Positions 44,658-53,887 of a DNA stretch of 64,000 nucleotides are shown one piece after another. Position 1 is the first letter of the stretch; each line of letters starts with the position of its first letter. The notes below the pieces were generated by a model. It was given only the letters and a program-made list of their open reading frames with translations. It was not told the origin of the DNA and made no database searches. The position numbers were made by a program, and so were the translations under genes. The DNA comes from Changpingibacter yushuensis (GTDB lineage: Bacteria; Actinomycetota; Actinomycetes; Actinomycetales; Actinomycetaceae), in the NCBI RefSeq assembly GCF_014041995.1, contig NZ_CP059492.1:1116001-1180000 (forward strand), given 5' to 3'.

Positions 44658-45569
44658 ATGGCACGCAAGCCTGAACAAATGCGCTTCTTCCGCGCACACG
44701 TGACTCGCATCTGCGACGTCACGCCTAGCTTCCGCAGGTTCACCTTCAGTAGTGATGATTTGGACCAGTACGGCGATCCAGGATTCGACGAACGCATCAA
44801 GATTGTGTTCCCGAGTTCGACCGCAAGCATTGATGCCATGCCTACTGAGGGTGACTGGTACACCACGTGGCGGGAGATGAACGACCAAGATCGCCCTCCT
44901 TTTCGCACGTACACCACGCGGTACGTACGGCCCTCGGTGCGCGAGGTGGATATCGACATGGTGGTCCACCAGCCCGCAGGCCCGGCCGCCGAATGGATTC
45001 GCCGTGCGCGCGTGGGGGATGAGCTGCTGCTTCTAGCACCAACCATTGCTTTTGAGGGAGTCCAGTACGGGATCGACTTTGTGCCTCCGGCTCGTACGGA
45101 GAAGTACCTACTAGCGGGAGATGAAACAGCCGCGCCGGCAGTTTCGGCGATCCTCGAGCAGCTGCCAGCAGATGCCACCGGTACCGTGGTACTTGAGGTT
45201 CCGGTGGAAGGCGATCTGACATACCTACCCTCCCACCCGGGCTTCGATGTTCGAGTGGGCGCTCGCGCAAGCGAAGCCGACCGCAACTCATTCCTTGTTT
45301 CCGAAGTGAAGAAGGCGGCCGCCCAGCTAGCGCCGGAAGGGACTGGCGCTGACGTCGAGGAGATCGACGTCGATAAAGACCTCCTGTGGGAGGTTCCGCG
45401 CACTGCAAAAGGCGGAGCGGCCCTGAAGAGCACCGTTCTCTACGCATGGTTGGCCGGCGAAGCAAGTGCGATCAAGAAGCTGCGCCGATTCCTCGTGAGT
45501 GAGCTCGGTGTGGACCGCCGGGCAGTGGCCTTCATGGGTTATTGGAGGCTTGGCAAGCCGGAGATGTGA
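44658..45569 (+). CDS. Siderophore-interacting flavoprotein (SIP/ViuB family)
   Basis: SIP proteins reduce ferric siderophores in the cytoplasm to release iron. The 303-residue protein has the FAD-binding motif FRTYTTRYVRP, VDIDMVVHQPAGPAAEW, the NAD-binding start LLAGDETAAPAVSAILEQLP and the C-terminal AWLAGEASAIKKLRRFLVSE with GYWRLG near the end. It is about 100 bases after the ATPase with its own AGGAG site, and completes the uptake pathway. Confidence 0.94.
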   Translation: MARKPEQMRFFRAHVTRICDVTPSFRRFTFSSDDLDQYGDPGFDERIKIVFPSSTASIDAMPTEGDWYTTWREMNDQDRPPFRTYTTRYVRPSVREVDIDMVVHQPAGPAAEWIRRARVGDELLLLAPTIAFEGVQYGIDFVPPARTEKYLLAGDETAAPAVSAILEQLPADATGTVVLEVPVEGDLTYLPSHPGFDVRVGARASEADRNSFLVSEVKKAAAQLAPEGTGADVEEIDVDKDLLWEVPRTAKGGAALKSTVLYAWLAGEASAIKKLRRFLVSELGVDRRAVAFMGYWRLGKPEM

Positions 45570-45652
45570 CGTCAGCACGCTCGGTTTGCGCCACGTGCGG
45601 TCACACGCGGAGGGACGGCGTCCCGGGAAGCGGCTATTCGCTAGAAGTGTGG

Positions 45653-46996
45653 TCAGCCGCCCCACGGAGGCAGGATCATTGTCACCCACGTAAGGAGCGG
45701 CACGGTCACGATGAGAATCCAGCACCACATGAAGAGTTTCTTGTAGATGTATTCGCTCTGGTGGCCCGAGTTGGCAATCGCCAAGGCTCCGTTAGTTGAG
45801 AACGGTGAGACGTCCACTGCGGAAGATGAGACGCAGAGCGCGGCGATGAGCATCGTGGCGTTGACGAGGGCGGGTTCCCCGGTGGCCGTCACGAGGAAGG
45901 GGACCGAAAGCGGGATGAGTGCGCCGAGGATGCCGGTGGTCGAGGCGAATGCGGAGACCACCGCACCGACGAACAGAATGATGACTGCTGCGATTTTCGG
46001 AGTGCCGAGGCCCGCCGCCATTCCGCCCACCCATTCGATGATTCCATGGCGTTCAAGCATAGAGACATACGTGACGATGCCACCCACCAGCAAAATCGTG
46101 GGCCACGCGATCTGGGTGAGGGAGCCCTTCGCCGAGTTCGGGTAAACCAACGTGAGAATTGCGCCGATAGTGAGGGCGGACAATCCGACGTCGACCTTCC
46201 AACCGACTACTGCGACCACCATCGCGAGGATACCGGCCACAGTGACTGCGCGTTCCGTGTTCAATCGAACTGTTAGCGAAGATTCGGGGGAGTCATGGGT
46301 TGCGGCCGAGGGTCGGCGCACGTCACGGGTTTTCTGCAGACCTCCAGCCAGTTCGGCTTCTTCCTCCGATGGTCCCGAGCTGCGGTACATACCCCATGTG
46401 ATCAGCACGATCGCGAGGCCGAAGACCATGACCACCACCCACGTGACGGTGGGGTGGTAGAGCCGTGCGAGCTCATCTCCGGAACGCGCGACCACCGAGT
46501 TGACGATCACGCCGTACACGCCGATTGGTGAGAACGATCCGACGGTGGCGCCCTGAATAATCGCTTGCGCCATGGGTAGGGGATTGACTTTGTTGCGCCG
46601 GGCAAAGCTCAGTGCGATGGGCATGAGGATCGCTGCGGCGGCAGGGGTGGCAGCCCCCACTGCGGTGAGAAGCGCAGTGACAACGAACATCACCAAGGGG
46701 AACACCCTGGCCTGCCCACCCACAAGGCGCAAACCGAGGGAGACGAACCAGTTGACCGTGCCGTTGTTGGTGGCGAGCGCAAACAAATATGTAACGCCGA
46801 GCAGAGTGAAGAAGATCCCGAGTGGGAAGCCTTCTTGAATGGTTTGGATCGATTCGCCGAACAACAGCTGCCCCACCAAAGTAGCGGCGACGATTGCCGC
46901 AATACCCATTTGTAGCTTGCTGCGGGATCCCAGGACGAACACTGCGACTAGGACGCCGAGTGCGATCAATGCGGACGCTGTTTCAGTTGGCTCCAC
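45653..46996 (-). CDS. SLC13/MatC-type carboxylate permease
   Basis: The 447-residue protein has about 12 transmembrane segments. The N-terminal part (LGVLVAVFVLGSRSKLQMGI to LLGVTYLFALATNNGTVNW) matches the MatC N-terminal domain, and TPAAAAILMPIALSFARR with SSSAVDVSPFSTNGALAIA resembles the paired substrate loops of dicarboxylate transporters. A hydrophilic central loop of about 40 residues splits the halves. The substrate is uncertain. It is convergent with the SIP gene. Confidence 0.8.
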   Translation of the reverse strand: MEPTETASALIALGVLVAVFVLGSRSKLQMGIAAIVAATLVGQLLFGESIQTIQEGFPLGIFFTLLGVTYLFALATNNGTVNWFVSLGLRLVGGQARVFPLVMFVVTALLTAVGAATPAAAAILMPIALSFARRNKVNPLPMAQAIIQGATVGSFSPIGVYGVIVNSVVARSGDELARLYHPTVTWVVVMVFGLAIVLITWGMYRSSGPSEEEAELAGGLQKTRDVRRPSAATHDSPESSLTVRLNTERAVTVAGILAMVVAVVGWKVDVGLSALTIGAILTLVYPNSAKGSLTQIAWPTILLVGGIVTYVSMLERHGIIEWVGGMAAGLGTPKIAAVIILFVGAVVSAFASTTGILGALIPLSVPFLVTATGEPALVNATMLIAALCVSSSAVDVSPFSTNGALAIANSGHQSEYIYKKLFMWCWILIVTVPLLTWVTMILPPWGG

Positions 46997-47302
46997 CTCG
47001 TCATTTTATCAATTGAGTGACGTGGATCATGGGCAAATGGGAAAGGCTACCGCAATGCACTTCTGCATGTCAGGAGCCTCTCCGATTCTCAGGGCCGTGT
47101 GCTGTGACCGGTACCGATGACGAGGGTCTGGTGTTTGCTGCGAATATGTCCAGTGGAGCAAATGAAGTGGTAGGGAAAAACGTTCGAGTTGCGGGGATTC
47201 TTGGATACGCCGTGCACCTGGAATGGACGAGTTTATGAGTGACACCTCGTTCGCATACTGTGTGAAGAGAAAATGGCGAAACGTCAACGCGAAAGGCCAC
47301 TA
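46997..47302. other. Intergenic stretch before AI-2E relic
   Basis: The region between the permease start and the AI-2E relic carries no gene I can support. The likely promoter of the permease must lie in its left part, but no clear hexamers are visible. Confidence 0.5.
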
Positions 47303-48149
47303 ATGAGTCTTGAAACAAGGGGAGTGGCACAGCCAGCCTGGCGTTTCGATCACCTCCGGCGCATAGGTATTGGGAGTTGGGCGATCCTCGGAATCATCCT
47401 CGTCGCTGTCGTGGTTATGAGTGCACTCGGGGCTCTGAGCGGCATCGTCATTCCACTTATCATCGCGTTCATTATTGGCACCGTGCTCGACCCCCTTGTC
47501 GGGAGACTGCGCGGCGCAGGACAAGGCAGGGATCACCTGCTGGATTTCGCTCGCAGCGTGGACATTCTTCGCATTGTTTTTCTTGTTCTTCGCACTGCGT
47601 GACGGCGAGCATCTTCCGGGATGGATCGCACGCGTGAGTGGTCAGGAGCCGAACCTTGTGAAGGAGGTCTATCGCCTCACGCAGCAGTCCATGCGAGGGT
47701 ACGTTAAGGGGACTGCAGTAACGGCAATTGTGACGGCACCAATCTTCATGATCCCGCTGTTACTGCTGAAGGTACCGCTGGCTTTCCCCATCTTCATTCT
47801 GTATTTCTTTCTCTCATTCATTCCTTTCCTCGGTGCTTGGATTACGGGTGCATTTGCCATGTTGATTGCACTGAGTTCGGGCGGCCTCGGAACGGCTGCA
47901 ATCGTGTTGCTTTGCCTGCTTGTCTCCAACGGAACCATTCAGAGCACTGTGAACTCATGGGCGCTCGGGAGTTCCCTGCGGATGCATCCCGTTGCGGTGC
48001 TGATTGCCACGATGGTTGGTGGAAGCGTGGCGGGGGTACTTGGAATGGTGTTGGGGCCTCCCATGCTCTCCGCATGCGTGCGCGCGGCCGGTGCAATTCG
48101 TGCGGCCGGTGCTGTTCATGTGGCCGACGTGACTGCCTCACGGCCTTGA
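47303..48149 (+). pseudogene. AI-2E family transporter, internal deletion with frameshift
   Basis: The 5' part (ATG 47303, first helices up to GTVLDPLVGRLRGAGQ) and the 3' part (from AWTFFALFFLFFALRDGEHL, through SFIPFLGAWITGAFAMLIAL, to MVGGSVAGVLGMVLGPPM) both match AI-2E/PerM transporters, but they are in different frames and about 130-150 residues between them are missing. The junction is near 47515-47545. No single frame can give a full protein, so the gene is dead. The C-terminal end AGAIRAAGAVHVADV is also unusual. Confidence 0.85.
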
Positions 48150-48285
48150 CCACCGTGATTGCTGATCGTTAGGTTGTTTCAAGTGGCGCATTCCGCGCCC
48201 TGCTCATGACCAGAGCAACGTGTATCTACCTCGGGCTGAAGGCTGACTAAGGCGACACGGTCGTCCCAGTGAACCGAGGTATCAC

Positions 48286-49587
48286 ATGAAGAAGCCACAG
48301 GTGGTCTCTGCAACTGGATGGGCGTATTTCCCCATCGCATTTGCCGCACGTTTCCCGTATGCCATGTTGGTTGTTGGTGTACTCACCCTTGTTGTGTCGC
48401 AGCGCGAATCCGTGGCTCTGGGTGGATTGAACTCAGCGGCTGTTGGAATCGGAACGGCGTTGTGTGGACCGCTCTTGGGGTACGCCGCAGACCGGTTCGG
48501 TCAGCGCCTCACACTTCTCACAGCTTCCGTGCTCAACTCCGCAGCGATCATCATCTTGGTGTGCGTGGTGACCAGCACTTTGCCTGATTGGGCCGTATTG
48601 GTCAGCGCATTTGCCGTTGGTGCAACTGCCCCTCAGGTGGCACCAATGTCACGTACCCGGTTGGTGCACGCGGTCACCCGCGAGTATTCGCCGTCGCAAT
48701 CATTCCGAGTTCTCAACACAGTCATGGCCTACGAATCGGCAGTGGACGAAGTTGTCTTTGTCTTTGGGCCCGTTGCCGTGGGCGTTCTGGCCGTCGCTTT
48801 CTCACCTGTGGTCGCAGTTGTTTCCGCTGCGCTTCTCACCCTCGTATTCGTTGCTGCTTTCGCCCTGCATCACACTGCACGCACCGGCGGCGAACAGAAT
48901 GAGAGTCACGAACGCGTGTCCGTGCGCGGCGTGTTTACTCCCGGGATTGCCGTTGCGGCATTGGGAGCGCTGGGTATCGGGCTCGTATTCGGTTCCACAC
49001 TCACTTCGTTGACCGCCTTCCTAGATACCACAGGTTCCGCAGACCTGGCTGGCGTCATATATGGCTGCTTGGGTGTGGGTTCCACGATCTTGGCACTTTC
49101 CGTTTCTGTGTTCCCTGATTCCTTCGCACTGGCACAGCGGTGGCTGTGCTTTGGCGGTGTGATGGTTGTTGCCGCGTTCGCGTTTTCCGCAACTGGCACG
49201 GTTACACTCCTGTGCGTGACGCTCGTATTGATCGGCGTTGGAATCGGACCAACACTTGTCACTGTGTACTCGATCGGTTCCAAGCGTGCACCTGCCGGTG
49301 CGACCGCCACGGCACTCACGATTCTGGGATCCGGCGTGGTGCTGGGCCAGTCCTTGGCATCCGCATTCACAGGTTCGGTTGCTGAGAACTTCGGCGCAGA
49401 AACCGCAATGCTCATCCCCGGATTCTCCGCACTAGTGGTGTTGATCACTGCAATTTGGAATTCCCGCATGCCGGAAACCTCTGGCGTATCCGAAACCGAG
49501 CGCGAAGCTGTTGGCGAAGTTGTTGGCGAGGTTGTTGGCGAAGCCGACGAAGCTCACGCAAGCGCCAGAGCCGACGTTCTCTCCTGA
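48286..49587 (+). CDS. MFS transporter
   Basis: The 433-residue protein has 12 hydrophobic segments and the MFS loop LGYAADRFGQRLTLL between helices 2 and 3. It resembles small-molecule efflux or sugar carriers without a clear subfamily. The C-terminus ends in a repeated acidic tail (AVGEVVGEVVGEADEAHA), produced by near-identical 12-bp repeats. The start is well placed behind GAGGTATCAC but the ribosome site is weak. Neighbours give no hint to substrate. Confidence 0.82.
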   Translation: MKKPQVVSATGWAYFPIAFAARFPYAMLVVGVLTLVVSQRESVALGGLNSAAVGIGTALCGPLLGYAADRFGQRLTLLTASVLNSAAIIILVCVVTSTLPDWAVLVSAFAVGATAPQVAPMSRTRLVHAVTREYSPSQSFRVLNTVMAYESAVDEVVFVFGPVAVGVLAVAFSPVVAVVSAALLTLVFVAAFALHHTARTGGEQNESHERVSVRGVFTPGIAVAALGALGIGLVFGSTLTSLTAFLDTTGSADLAGVIYGCLGVGSTILALSVSVFPDSFALAQRWLCFGGVMVVAAFAFSATGTVTLLCVTLVLIGVGIGPTLVTVYSIGSKRAPAGATATALTILGSGVVLGQSLASAFTGSVAENFGAETAMLIPGFSALVVLITAIWNSRMPETSGVSETEREAVGEVVGEVVGEADEAHASARADVLS

Positions 49588-49645
49588 AGAAGGGATGAGG
49601 TGCGCCGGGCTCAGGCTGGACGTCCCGTCCACAAAGAGCCTAGGT

Positions 49646-50221
49646 TCAGACGTCCAACGTGGAACCGTCCGGCATGCGCATGCCTGCGAGCTCGACTCCC
49701 TCGTGACGAAGGAGCCAGATCTTGCGATCCATTCCACCGGAGTAGCCGGTCAGGTTTCGGGAGCCGCCAACCACGCGGTGGCACGGCACGATGATTGGCA
49801 AAGGGTTGTGGCCAACGGCTCCGCCCACGGCCCGGGACGACATTATTGATTTGCCCTCCGCTTGAGCGATCAGTTTGGCGATCTCGCCATATGTCATGAG
49901 TCCGCCGTAGGGGATTGTGCGCAGGATGTCCCAGACCTTCTGGCGGAATTCGGTGCCTGCGGGCCGCAATGGAAGATCCGCAATGCTCGGATTGTTGCCC
50001 GCAAGGTATTCGTCCAGCCATTGAACGGTTTGGTCCAGAACAGGGTCGTGGGCGGGTTCTGTTTCCGACGACGACGTCGTCGCGGGCGATTCGACGTCCG
50101 TTGCGGGTGGTTCTACCTTCGTGGAGGATGACTCCACGAAGTCGCACGAAAGAAGGTGCGTACCGTCGCTGACCAGGGCCAGTGTGCCAATCGGGGTGGG
50201 GTAGTGGCGGGTGACGGTCAT
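49646..50221 (-). CDS. ogt: Methylated-DNA--[protein]-cysteine S-methyltransferase
   Basis: This suicide repair protein takes alkyl groups from O6-alkylguanine. The ATG at 50221 follows a perfect AGGAGG; the frame runs further upstream to 50299 without need. The 191-residue protein has the helix-turn-helix region FRQKVWDILRTIPYGGLMTY, the active site VPCHRVVG and the final TGYSGGMDRKIWLLRHEG. A threonine/serine/glutamate linker replaces part of the N-terminal domain and contains one of the three CGACGACGTCGTCG palindromes. Confidence 0.94.
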   Translation of the reverse strand: MTVTRHYPTPIGTLALVSDGTHLLSCDFVESSSTKVEPPATDVESPATTSSSETEPAHDPVLDQTVQWLDEYLAGNNPSIADLPLRPAGTEFRQKVWDILRTIPYGGLMTYGEIAKLIAQAEGKSIMSSRAVGGAVGHNPLPIIVPCHRVVGGSRNLTGYSGGMDRKIWLLRHEGVELAGMRMPDGSTLDV

Positions 50222-50375
50222 GTGGGCCTCCTGAGCGTTGGTAAGGCAATCGTGACGCATCGGGCAGGGAAAACCAAACATGGAATGAATGATGTCCACG
50301 TGTGAACGGCAATGAGGGCAGGCCGCCCCCGATTGAGACTATCTGCGCAAGGTGGTGTAAAGTGGACGAGTCCGC

Positions 50376-50448
50376 GGGGCATTGGCGCAGTTGGTAGCGC
50401 GCTTCCATGGCATGGAAGAGGTCAGGGGTTCGAATCCCCTATGCTCCA
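50376..50448 (+). tRNA. tRNA-Ala (anticodon GGC), copy 2
   Basis: All 73 bases are identical to the gene at 32514-32586, including the anticodon loop ATGGCAT. Flanks differ apart from a few bases on either side. Both copies point the same way, 17,862 bp apart. Confidence 0.98.
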
Positions 50449-50456
50449 CTTTTGTG

Positions 50457-50500
50457 ATCTGTCGGGACATCGTTTACAGATGTCTCGGCAGATTCTTTGT
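50457..50500 (+). terminator. Terminator of tRNA-Ala copy 2
   Basis: ATCTGTCGGGACATC pairs with GATGTCTCGGCAGAT (15 bp with two G-T pairs, seven-base loop) and is followed by TCTTTGTTTG. Confidence 0.8.
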
Positions 50501-50659
50501 TTGTGCTGGTGGCACGTCATCGTTCCGGTCATGTCTCGCGTCGTCGTTCCGGCCGCGTGGGGTTGTCGGTTTCTTGAGTTGGCAGTTAGTTGTAGGACTC
50601 CCGGCGCCGGCGATCGGGGTGGCAGGCACTCTCTGGCAGCCTGATTTGTTCCAGTCACC

Positions 50660-51223
50660 TCATAGCAAACCGATCTGTTCCAGCCATGCCTCGACGTCGC
50701 CTCGCGCGTCCTGTGCTTCCTCACCCTGCACGGCCAGACCCTCGCCCCATGTCGCATCTGGGTACAGGCGTTCATAGTTGGCGGCCACCGAACCCATGCC
50801 GCTCACAGCGTACGTAACAAAGGGGTAGGCGGTTATGCCGGCGAGTCCGTTCTCAGCCTCGACGAACGTACGCATTATCATCGGCTCCTGCATTGCCCAC
50901 ACCGGGCTACCCAGCAAAACGACGGCGTAGTTGTCCAATGACGGTAGCGGGTTCGCGATGGCAGGGTGAGCATCATCTTGAATCTCTTGCTGGTTGCTTT
51001 GGACGGTCGCGTCATATTCAGACGAGTAGGGTTCCGCAGCCTCGATTCGATACACATCCGCGTCAATGAGGCCGGTTATCATCTCGGCGACGATCTGTGT
51101 GTTACCGACGTCGAGAATCCGCCGGCCCCCATCCCAGTAATTCTCGCCAGCTCGGGAGAAGGTGCCAGTTGGAGGTGCGGCGGGCTCTTGCCAGCGCTCG
51201 CGCTGTCGAACTGGCCGAAGCGA
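50660..51223 (-). pseudogene. Flavodoxin, 5'-truncated
   Basis: The frame from the stop at 50660 upstream reads FSRAGENYWDGGRR then ILDVGNTQIVAEMITGL, NYAVVLLGSPVWAMQEPMIM and YAVSGMGSVAANYE, a flavodoxin_4-type protein. It lacks the first beta strand (LVVYFSR-like) and the leader or signal region: upstream of FSRAGENY only PTGT and an arginine-rich stretch remain before a stop at 51224-51226, with no ATG, GTG or TTG. The first in-frame ATG is at 51082, after part of the FMN site. The gene is therefore probably inactive. Confidence 0.7.
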
Positions 51224-51299
51224 TCACCACTCGATACCTTGGCAACTACCAATGGATCCACGTCGAAGTCTGCCCACATTGACGTTGGAATGACATGAC

Positions 51300-51340
51300 G
51301 CGTGCACGTGTGCTTCTCGCTCAGCGTGCACGTGTGCTTC
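51300..51340. repeat. 17-bp direct repeat
   Basis: GCGTGCACGTGTGCTTC occurs at 51300-51316 and again at 51324-51340, a 24-bp period. It lies upstream of the flavodoxin relic and downstream of the aldolase gene. The central GTGCAC is self-complementary, so it may be a pair of binding sites. Confidence 0.85.
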
Positions 51341-51397
51341 CAACGCAGGCTGGGAAGTAAGGTCTCCGCTGACGCTGCGACAGCCTGATGCAGCACG

Positions 51398-51431
51398 GGG
51401 GGCGGCAAGGCACCCCTGCCTTGCCGCCCCC
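51398..51431 (-). terminator. Hairpin terminator after aldolase
   Basis: GGGGGCGGCAAGGCA and TGCCTTGCCGCCCCC form a perfect 15-bp stem with a CCCC loop, 19 bases past the aldolase stop. No T-run is present. Confidence 0.75.
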
Positions 51432-51449
51432 ACCCCGCCAAGAACTCGA

Positions 51450-52337
51450 TCAGGTCAAGGAAGCTTGATAGATCGAGTTGATCGACGCCGTCAGCATCGC
51501 ATCGAACTCCGCATCTGTCTGGGAAACCGATAGGCCCTCAGTCAGTGCTCGCGAGAAGCTGGCAATGAGCCCGTGGTTGCGAGCGAGCCGCTCGTTCGCC
51601 TCTGTGCGGCTGAATCCACCTGAAAGCGCCACCACTCGAAGCACCGCCGGATGGGCGATGAGTGGCGCGTAGAAGTCGTCTACTTCCGGGATGCTCAACT
51701 TGAACATGATTGGTAGTGGGAAGGGTTCTGCCTCCAACCGCTTCGTGATCTCTTCGAGGAGGATCTCCTCACTGTCCTTCTTATCGGGTGCGGTGATGGT
51801 GATCTCGGGTTCGAGAATGGGGACCAACCCCGCCGCGGCGATCTGATGGGCCGTTTCGAATTGCTGGGAGACGATGCGTGCAATGCCGGCCGGGTTAGCG
51901 GACTGGATGACCGAACGCATCTTCGTGCCGAAAATACGGGCCGCATTAGCCCGTGCGAGCAAGTCATCCAAGCCGGGATTGGGCTTCATCAGCTGGACGC
52001 CGTCCTCCAGCTCCACCAAACCCTTGTCGACTTTGAGGATGGGTATTACGTGCTTGGTTTCCCAGAGGTAGTCGGCGGCTGGTTGACCAGCGAACTCCCG
52101 GCCAATTGTCTGTTCGAACAGGATTGATCCCAGAATGTGTTCGCCGCTGAACGCTGGGCTGGTGACGATGCGTTCCCGCATGGCGTGCACCAGATCGAAC
52201 ATTGCGGCGTCGTTGTTGTAACTGTCCTTGCCGATTCCATAGAGCAAAAGTGCCTTTGGCGTACTGCCACCGCTTTGGTCAAGGGCCGCGATAAAACCGC
52301 TGCCGGACTTCATTCGCTCTGCTTGTTCATTGTTCAT
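51450..52337 (-). CDS. fda: Fructose-bisphosphate aldolase, class I
   Basis: This enzyme cleaves fructose 1,6-bisphosphate in glycolysis by a Schiff-base mechanism. The ATG at 52337 follows AGGAGG; the frame upstream is spurious. The 295-residue protein has SGSGFIAALDQSGGSTPKAL, ILFEQTIGREFAG, VIPILKVDKGL (first lysine of the site), PILEPEITI and FKLSIPEV, where the lysine is the probable Schiff-base residue, followed by VVALSGGFSRTEA. This is the single-chain class I form of Gram-positive bacteria rather than the class II enzyme usual in actinobacteria. Confidence 0.93.
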   Translation of the reverse strand: MNNEQAERMKSGSGFIAALDQSGGSTPKALLLYGIGKDSYNNDAAMFDLVHAMRERIVTSPAFSGEHILGSILFEQTIGREFAGQPAADYLWETKHVIPILKVDKGLVELEDGVQLMKPNPGLDDLLARANAARIFGTKMRSVIQSANPAGIARIVSQQFETAHQIAAAGLVPILEPEITITAPDKKDSEEILLEEITKRLEAEPFPLPIMFKLSIPEVDDFYAPLIAHPAVLRVVALSGGFSRTEANERLARNHGLIASFSRALTEGLSVSQTDAEFDAMLTASINSIYQASLT

Positions 52338-52477
52338 GTGACCTCCTCGGAACGCATGCCGATGTGTCCTCTTCATTTTACGCGGCTGGGAACGATCTGC
52401 GGCCGGTTACTGACCCTCTCGCGCAGTCCGTGCGTGTGAGCTGTTGGAGCAAGTTCTGTTGTCATCGAGAACATTTC

Positions 52478-52491
52478 CGACGACGTCGTCG
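52478..52491. repeat. CGACGACGTCGTCG palindrome, upstream of clc
   Basis: A 14-bp perfect palindrome inside an 18-bp word (CCGACGACGTCGTCGTCG, 52477-52494) that is repeated exactly at 53887-53904, on the other side of the ClC gene. A third copy of the palindrome is at 50069-50082. Confidence 0.9.
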
Positions 52492-52575
52492 TCGGGCATC
52501 GTTGGAACGGACATCCGGGTCCCGCGCAGTGACCGGCCGGATCGCGAGTTGGCCTGCTGCGAGACAATTGACCAC

Positions 52576-53868
52576 GTGTGGCATCTCTTTGTGGAACGTA
52601 TTGGTCAGTTGGTGGCGTCGCGCAGGTGGAGAATCGCGCGTAACGGAATCCTCGCGGGTCTGGTGGCCGGAGGGGTGGCGAGCCTCTACCGGTTCTGCAT
52701 TGAAGAGGCGGGCAGCGCGGCCGTGACGGCATACGACTTCGTGGGGCGGCATCCGCTGGCGGTTCTTGCTTGGGGAGGCGCGGCAGCAGCAATGGCCGTC
52801 GCTGTGTGGCTGCTGCTCAAGTGGGAGCCGAAGGCGTCCGGCTCAGGAATTCCGCAGGTCAAGGGCTTTCTCGTCGGGCGTTTGGGCATGCGTTCCGTGC
52901 CTGTCGTCGTCACGCGCTTCCTCGGCGGTACAGGCGGCGCGCTCTTCGGCCTGTCCCTGGGCAGGGAGGGGCCGTCCATTCACATCGGCGCGGCAGTGGC
53001 GAAGCTGCTTTCCCGCCCGCTGCGTGCCACCCGCGAGGAGGAGGATCACCTCGTCACGAGCGGCGCATCCGCAGGCTTGGCCGCGGCGTTCAACGCGCCG
53101 GTTTCCGGAATACTCTTCGGCATCGAGGGTCTCCATCGCAGCTTCTCACCGCTCGTCATTGCCTCGGCCTCCACGGGCGCGCTCGCGGCGGGCGCTGTCT
53201 CCACGTTGCTCTTCGGCTCGCATCCCATTCTGCAGTTCGGCACGCTGCCGGAGCTTCCCCTTTCGGGTCTGTGGATGGTGCTTCCGCTCGGGATCCTCAC
53301 CGGTGGCGTCGGCGCTCTCGTCAATAGAATTCTGCTGAAATCGCAGGGCTTGGCGCGCTTGCCGGGACCGACCGGCATGATGATCGCTCTGGCGGTCGCC
53401 CTCGTGGCGGGGATCGTGCTTCCCCAAGTGCTCGGCGGGGGTGAGTCGCTCATCGGATGGGCGGAACAGGCGGCAACCGGGGCTGGGTTCGTAGCGCTGT
53501 TGTTGCTGGCCAAGATCGCGTTCACCGCGGTCAGCTTTGGTTCCGGGATCCCCGGAGGAATCTTCATGCCGATCCTCGCGATCGGAACACTGACGGGCGC
53601 CGGATACTCGCTGGTCATTGAGGCGTGGGGAGCGCCAGCCGGGAACCAGGCGATACTCGCGGTGTGTGGAATGGCGGGGCTGCTTGCGGCGAGCGTGCGG
53701 ACTCCACTGACGTCCATCCTGCTCACCGCGGAGATGAGCGGCAGCCTCTCGCACCTGTTGCCCGTCGCCGTGGTGGTGATCCTCGCGGTGTTCACCGCTG
53801 ACGCCCTGCGCGTACCCCCGATCTACGACGCCCTGCTCCGCCGGATGCTCGCGCCTGCCGAGGTCTGA
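52576..53868 (+). CDS. ClC-family chloride channel/transporter
   Basis: The 430-residue membrane protein (GTG start at 52576; the frame is open back to 52444, but that part holds a palindrome and is not conserved) has the ClC selectivity motifs: GSGIPQVKG, GREGPSIHIGAAVA with the gating glutamate, and GSGIPGGIFMPILAIGTLTG. The C-terminal part has TSILLTAEMSGS. No CBS domains follow. The glutamate gate suggests a Cl-/H+ exchanger. The gene stands alone and is flanked by identical 18-bp words. Confidence 0.92.
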   Translation: MWHLFVERIGQLVASRRWRIARNGILAGLVAGGVASLYRFCIEEAGSAAVTAYDFVGRHPLAVLAWGGAAAAMAVAVWLLLKWEPKASGSGIPQVKGFLVGRLGMRSVPVVVTRFLGGTGGALFGLSLGREGPSIHIGAAVAKLLSRPLRATREEEDHLVTSGASAGLAAAFNAPVSGILFGIEGLHRSFSPLVIASASTGALAAGAVSTLLFGSHPILQFGTLPELPLSGLWMVLPLGILTGGVGALVNRILLKSQGLARLPGPTGMMIALAVALVAGIVLPQVLGGGESLIGWAEQAATGAGFVALLLLAKIAFTAVSFGSGIPGGIFMPILAIGTLTGAGYSLVIEAWGAPAGNQAILAVCGMAGLLAASVRTPLTSILLTAEMSGSLSHLLPVAVVVILAVFTADALRVPPIYDALLRRMLAPAEV

Positions 53869-53887
53869 GGCGAACTTTCGTAGGCAC

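Noticed and set aside
49611-50408. 265-residue minus-strand frame over ogt and tRNA-Ala
   Set aside because: It runs through the tRNA gene region and is out of frame with ogt, which has PCHR and a perfect ribosome site.
32514-50448. A tRNA-integrated genomic island with att sites
   Set aside because: No integrase is present and both tRNA genes are complete; core-like iron-uptake genes fill most of the segment. Only direct-repeat recombination is proposed.
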